Below are positions 5,932-8,652 of a DNA stretch of 8,652 nucleotides, one piece after another (within the stretch, counting starts at the first letter, position 1; each line of letters begins with the position of its first letter). The stretch is from Acidobacteriota bacterium (GTDB taxonomy: Bacteria > Acidobacteriota > Blastocatellia > Pyrinomonadales > Pyrinomonadaceae). The notes below the pieces were generated by a model. It made no database searches, had not been told where the DNA came from, and worked only from the letters and a program-made list of their open reading frames with translations. Both the position numbers and the translations under genes were made by a program. The stretch covers positions 1 to 8,652 of the forward strand of contig JAKOSS010000253.1 in assembly GCA_029777145.1 (NCBI GenBank), given 5' to 3'.

Positions 5932-8106
5932 CTACTGCAGCGCAGCATCATCGACACGGAAGACCGTGATCAACGAACTGTCGGTCGTGACACGGAACTG
6001 GATCCTCACCGTTTGTCCCTTGTACGCCGAAAGATTCAGCGACTTCTGCGAATAAGACGTCGAGGATGACGTCTTGTCCAGATTGCTGTAAGTCGCGAGC
6101 GTCGTCAGCAAAGTCCCCGACGTATTCCTGACCTCGACGAAGAGCTTGTCGTACTGCGTGGTCGTCGTCGTTTCCGCCGATGTGACGTTGAGCCAGAAGG
6201 TCAGCGTGCCGGCCGCCGTCGACGGAATCGTAACCTGCTGGTACGCCTGCCCGGTCCGGCTGTTCGCATTGCCGAAATAGACATAGCCCGTTCCGCCGTG
6301 CGGCGACGCGCCGTTTGCGGTGTAGAGAGCGCCCGTTCCGGACTTGACCCACGGAGTCAGGCTGGTTTCAAAGCCGCCGTTGACCAAGAGATTCGAACCC
6401 GGGGTCGGCGTCGGTGTCGCCGTCGGGGTTGCCGTCGGAGTAGGTGTCGGAGTCGCCGTCGGCGTTGACGTCGGAGTCGGTGTCGGAGTCGCCGGACAGC
6501 TGCCGACACCCACCGCGCACCAACCGGTCGCGACCGTGTTGTACTGCGCGCTTCCGGAGCCGTAAAGATCGGTCGCCGCATTAAGCGTCGCCGTTCTTGC
6601 ACCGGCGAAGTTCGTGCTCGACGTCATGTAAACCGTCAGCGCACGATACCAGATCCGTTCCATCGCCGAGGTTCCGATTCCGGTTACGGTGACGCCGCTG
6701 ACGCGGTTGGTTCCGCCGGCCGCCATCAGATAGAAGGCATGATTGGCAATGCTCGAGTTCGTGTGGACTCCGCCGTTGTCAGCCGTTCCGGTGTACCGGA
6801 CACTGTAGTGATCGGGGTCGCCGATGGAGTTCGGATTGTTCATCAAACGAAGAGCGTCACCCGAGATCGACGGCGTATAGCAGTCCTCGCCGATCTTCCA
6901 CGTATTGGCCGAAACGGTTCCGCCGTCGGCGTAAAGTTCGACCATCGCGCCGAAGATGTCCGAAGTTGCTTCGTTGAGTGCGCCGGACTCGTTTGAATAC
7001 GTCAGATTGGCCGTCCGCTCGGTAACGCCGTGCGTCATTTCGTGACCGCAGACGTCGATCGTCGTGAGCGGCGAGAAGTTCGTGCCGTCACCGTCGCCGT
7101 ACGACATCCGGTTGTTGTACCAGAATGCGTTGTTGTAACGTCCGCTCGTCCCGAAATGAACGCGCGACGCGACCAGCGAAACCCCGCCAACGGCGGCCGT
7201 CGTCGTTCCCGGTCCGTAGTTGCCGTCGATGCCGTTTCGGCCATGGACGGTCTGGTAGTAGTCGAAGGTCTTCGCCGCGCCGTAGTGCGCATCGACGCCG
7301 GCACGCTGGGCCGTCGTGTTCCAAACGTCGTCGGTATCGGTATAGCGCGACTGGGTTCCGCCGCTTCCGGTCGTCTCATTTCCGGTGCTGTTCATGTTGA
7401 ACGTACCCTGGCGACGAACCGTGTCTTCCATGTAATAGGTTGAACCGGAAACCGAAGTCGAGATCGAAACCGTTCCGCTGTAGAGTGAACTTCCGGTCCC
7501 GGTCTGCAGATTGTCATATTTCATGACGATCTCGCCGGTGTGTGCATCAACGAAGGTTACGGGGACCGAGGTATCATCCGAACCGTCGATACGCGGCGTC
7601 GTGACGCGATAAACGAGATGATCGCGCGTTTCTCCACGGAACATCCAAAGGTCGCTGGTCGGACGCTCTGACATCTTTGCCGAGCCCCTGTATTCCGCCG
7701 TCGCGATCGTGACCGCCTGTTTTTCCGTCACGGACGGATTCGGGTCAACGTAGATCGACTCCTTGAGGTCATCGGTAACCGTTGAAACCGAACCGTCGGA
7801 TTTGAGATGGACGATCGCCTCGCCTTCCCACACCGGCACGCCGGCGACGATCTGCCGAAAGCGCGTATGCGCCATCTTCAGACTATCGATCTCTGCCCGT
7901 TCGATCTGAAATTCGTCAACATTCCCGATCGATCGTTGGGTGGCCCGATCACGAAGCACTCCCAGACTGATCGACTTGGCCGTTTCCAATTCGTCCTGCG
8001 ATCCGGTTCTGAACAACTGCTTGCTTGCTCCAACCCTTCCGGTGATCGAAAACAACGTCGCGCAGGCCAGCACGGCCAGCGCAATCAACCCTAATAATTT
8101 TTTCAC
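5932..8106 (-). CDS. Secreted M4 (thermolysin-family) metallopeptidase with Thr-Pro linker and C-terminal binding module
   Basis: A 724-residue exported zinc endopeptidase. Residues 1 to about 27 are a signal peptide (MKKLLGLIALAVLA start). An FTP propeptide lies at about 45-95 (RFRQIVAGVPVWEGEAIVHL, 82-101) and a PepSY-like part at about 125-195. The catalytic region runs from about 205 to 535. HEMTH (355-359) supplies His355, His359 and Glu356, and Glu379 in GALNEATSD is the third zinc ligand, spaced 24 from His355 as in thermolysin. Tyr370, Asp443 and His448 (DNGGVHTNS) match thermolysin Tyr157, Asp226 and His231, so the active site is complete. A Thr-Pro linker (540-569) leads to a 153-residue jelly-roll-like module (572-724) opening NLLVNGGFET. 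The start is GTG at 8106-8104, because an in-frame TAA lies just upstream. The enzyme should mature extracellularly by autocatalysis and degrade proteins. Longer than plain thermolysin precursors (about 550) owing to the linker and module. Confidence 0.96.
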   Translation of the reverse strand: MKKLLGLIALAVLACATLFSITGRVGASKQLFRTGSQDELETAKSISLGVLRDRATQRSIGNVDEFQIERAEIDSLKMAHTRFRQIVAGVPVWEGEAIVHLKSDGSVSTVTDDLKESIYVDPNPSVTEKQAVTIATAEYRGSAKMSERPTSDLWMFRGETRDHLVYRVTTPRIDGSDDTSVPVTFVDAHTGEIVMKYDNLQTGTGSSLYSGTVSISTSVSGSTYYMEDTVRRQGTFNMNSTGNETTGSGGTQSRYTDTDDVWNTTAQRAGVDAHYGAAKTFDYYQTVHGRNGIDGNYGPGTTTAAVGGVSLVASRVHFGTSGRYNNAFWYNNRMSYGDGDGTNFSPLTTIDVCGHEMTHGVTERTANLTYSNESGALNEATSDIFGAMVELYADGGTVSANTWKIGEDCYTPSISGDALRLMNNPNSIGDPDHYSVRYTGTADNGGVHTNSSIANHAFYLMAAGGTNRVSGVTVTGIGTSAMERIWYRALTVYMTSSTNFAGARTATLNAATDLYGSGSAQYNTVATGWCAVGVGSCPATPTPTPTSTPTATPTPTPTATPTATPTPTPGSNLLVNGGFETSLTPWVKSGTGALYTANGASPHGGTGYVYFGNANSRTGQAYQQVTIPSTAAGTLTFWLNVTSAETTTTTQYDKLFVEVRNTSGTLLTTLATYSNLDKTSSSTSYSQKSLNLSAYKGQTVRIQFRVTTDSSLITVFRVDDAALQ
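6401..6492 (-). repeat. Low-complexity Thr-Pro linker repeat inside the M4 peptidase gene
   Basis: Degenerate tandem ACN-CCN codons (read on the plus strand as GTCGGNGTNGG units) encode alternating Thr-Pro, with Ser and Ala replacing Pro at a few points (residues 540-569). Third bases vary, so the repeat is kept by protein selection and not as a recent DNA expansion. Such linkers are flexible, often glycosylated, and tether a catalytic domain to a binding domain. Confidence 0.88.
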
Positions 8107-8119
8107 GCTCTTTTAGTGT

Positions 8120-8125
8120 CTCCTT
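8120..8125 (-). promoter_or_regulatory. Ribosome binding site of the M4 peptidase gene, unusually far from the start
   Basis: AAGGAG on the minus strand ends 13 bases before the GTG start, longer than the usual 5-9. An in-frame TAA lies between them, so no upstream start can use it. A weaker AAGAG close to the GTG may help. The long spacing with a GTG start suggests modest translation, or a later true start. Confidence 0.5.
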
Positions 8126-8155
8126 GGGAAATTTGTTTTGTCTGCCTATCGCAAA

Positions 8156-8185
8156 GTATTAGGCCTTATGAATGATCGAGCGCAA
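8156..8185 (-). promoter_or_regulatory. Weak candidate promoter for the M4 peptidase gene
   Basis: On the minus strand TTGCGC (8185-8180) and TAATAC (8161-8156) are separated by 18 bases and lie about 50 bases before the GTG start. Each box matches the sigma-70 consensus only partly. A direct repeat AACATG (8185-8190 and 8192-8197, plus-strand reading) overlaps the -35 side and could be a regulator site. Low certainty. Confidence 0.28.
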
Positions 8186-8262
8186 ACATGTAACATGGAC
8201 TCGAAACTCGGTCCTGGAATTCAGTTTATTTGCCAAGTTGTCCCGGATTGCCGGGGTATGAG

Positions 8263-8290
8263 TTGGGGTCAGCGAGTGAGATTTTAGCAT
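8263..8290 (+). promoter_or_regulatory. Weak candidate promoter for the gene at the right edge
   Basis: TTGGGG (8263-8268) and TAGCAT (8285-8290) are spaced 16 bases apart, ending 11 bases before the GTG at 8302. A small perfect dyad, CCCGG-ATTG-CCGGG (8242-8255), lies just upstream and could be an operator. Tentative. Confidence 0.28.
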
Positions 8291-8301
8291 TAGTAGGTAT
8301 T

Positions 8302-8652
8302 GTGTCAAGCATAAATGAACCAAATGATCAGATAATTTTCCCGGATTTTTCGGAGGCGAAACGCGGTCAGGTTTTCACGTGGGAGGAAGTCTCCGAAATT
8401 CATCGGACACGACACGGGATCTATCATAAAAACGGTCGCCTGATCTCGCTGCTGACCGACTTCGGGAAGATCAATCCGCCATATCAGGATCGTTATTCAG
8501 ACGGCGACTCCGTGATCTCGTATACCGGTTCAGGCCGGCATGGTGACCAACGTCTCGACCCGCGAAACCGCGCGCTGCAGGCGGCGATCGAGAGCGCTCA
8601 CGCAGTCCCATTGTTCTGCAAGCTCGGCGTGAATCGTTGGCAGTTTCTCGGC
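8302..8652 (+). CDS. 5' part of a protein with an SRA/YDG-like domain (possible modification-dependent restriction enzyme)
   Basis: An open frame of 117 codons runs off the right edge without a stop. The GTG at 8302 is taken as the start. The frame is open back to 8194 with only TTG alternatives (8230, 8248, 8263) and only a weak AGG-type ribosome site. The protein reads VFTWEEVSEIHRTRHGIYHK, then RYSDGDSVISYTGSGRHGDQ (residues about 68-87), LDPRNRALQAAIES and AVPLFCKLG. The order Asp-Gly-Asp, [IV]xYTGxGxxGDQ, Asn-x-Ala-Leu and a V-P-[VL] strand resembles the SRA/YDG-like, PUA-fold base-reading domain found at the front of HNH-type restriction endonucleases that cut modified DNA. That is recognition by pattern, not by search. 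If correct, an HNH or other nuclease domain should follow outside the window. The gene diverges from the M4 peptidase gene. It could instead be a stand-alone reader domain or an unrelated hypothetical protein. Confidence 0.6.
   Translation, partial: MSSINEPNDQIIFPDFSEAKRGQVFTWEEVSEIHRTRHGIYHKNGRLISLLTDFGKINPPYQDRYSDGDSVISYTGSGRHGDQRLDPRNRALQAAIESAHAVPLFCKLGVNRWQFLG

Noticed and set aside
6344..6565. Plus-strand frame encoding a Gly-Val repeat (GVGVGVAVGV), which might be taken for an elastin-like peptide
   Set aside because: It is the reverse complement of the Thr-Pro linker codons of the M4 peptidase, whose frame is well supported.
8032..8106. Cysteine 15 of the M4 pre-protein (AVLAC) as a lipoprotein lipobox
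   Set aside because: Leucine at the -2 position and the hydrophobic stretch continuing past the cysteine fit a type I signal peptide better.
8241..8347. Repeated 9-mer TCCCGGATT at 8241 and 8339 as a regulatory direct repeat
   Set aside because: The second copy lies inside the coding frame at the right edge, the spacing is about 98 bases, and a single shared 9-mer is weak evidence.

Overview
The window looks like part of a chromosome of a free-living, protein-degrading bacterium. The closest fit is Acidobacteriota (Blastocatellia / Pyrinomonadales type). This is inferred from GC-rich third codon positions, secreted proteins with Thr-Pro linkers, FG-GAP/VCBS-like DxDGDGK repeat arrays, and large secreted metallopeptidases. 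No 16S or other phylogenetic marker is present, so the placement is tentative. No rRNA, tRNA, CRISPR array, insertion sequence or phage gene is visible.

Left part (1-2650): the 3' end of a class I/II PLP-dependent aminotransferase is followed by about 310 bp of non-coding DNA. This ends in a terminator-like hairpin and a TAATAT box just upstream of a membrane-bound PlsC-type acyltransferase. A Nudix hydrolase on the minus strand converges on the acyltransferase, and the two coding ends overlap by 11 bp. These are housekeeping-type genes with no clear link to each other.

Middle and right part (2651-8106): this is a cluster of exported proteins. First comes an M12B/reprolysin-like metallopeptidase with a zinc motif and a C-terminal array of six roughly 45-residue DxDGDGK repeats. 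A strong rho-independent terminator follows it. Next is a small secreted two-domain protein with an N-terminal jelly-roll-like module and a C-terminal carboxypeptidase-regulatory-like beta sandwich. A bidirectional terminator separates it from the convergent minus-strand gene for a thermolysin-family (M4) metallopeptidase. That enzyme carries a propeptide, a Thr-Pro linker and a C-terminal module clearly homologous to the N-terminal module of the small protein. The cluster reads as extracellular protein breakdown with shared attachment domains. Each gene appears to be its own transcription unit.

Right edge (8302-8652): divergent from the M4 gene is the 5' end of an open frame that runs off the window. 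Its sequence resembles an SRA/YDG-like domain of the kind found in modification-dependent HNH endonucleases. It may be the first gene of a restriction or defence locus that lies mostly outside the window.

The most noteworthy observations are the ABABAB two-unit periodicity of the repeat array, the module shared by two convergent secreted genes, the SRA-like gene at the edge, a possible leaderless promoter for the acyltransferase, and two inverted repeats upstream of the secreted-protein genes. No clearly unprecedented multi-gene system can be demonstrated from this window alone.
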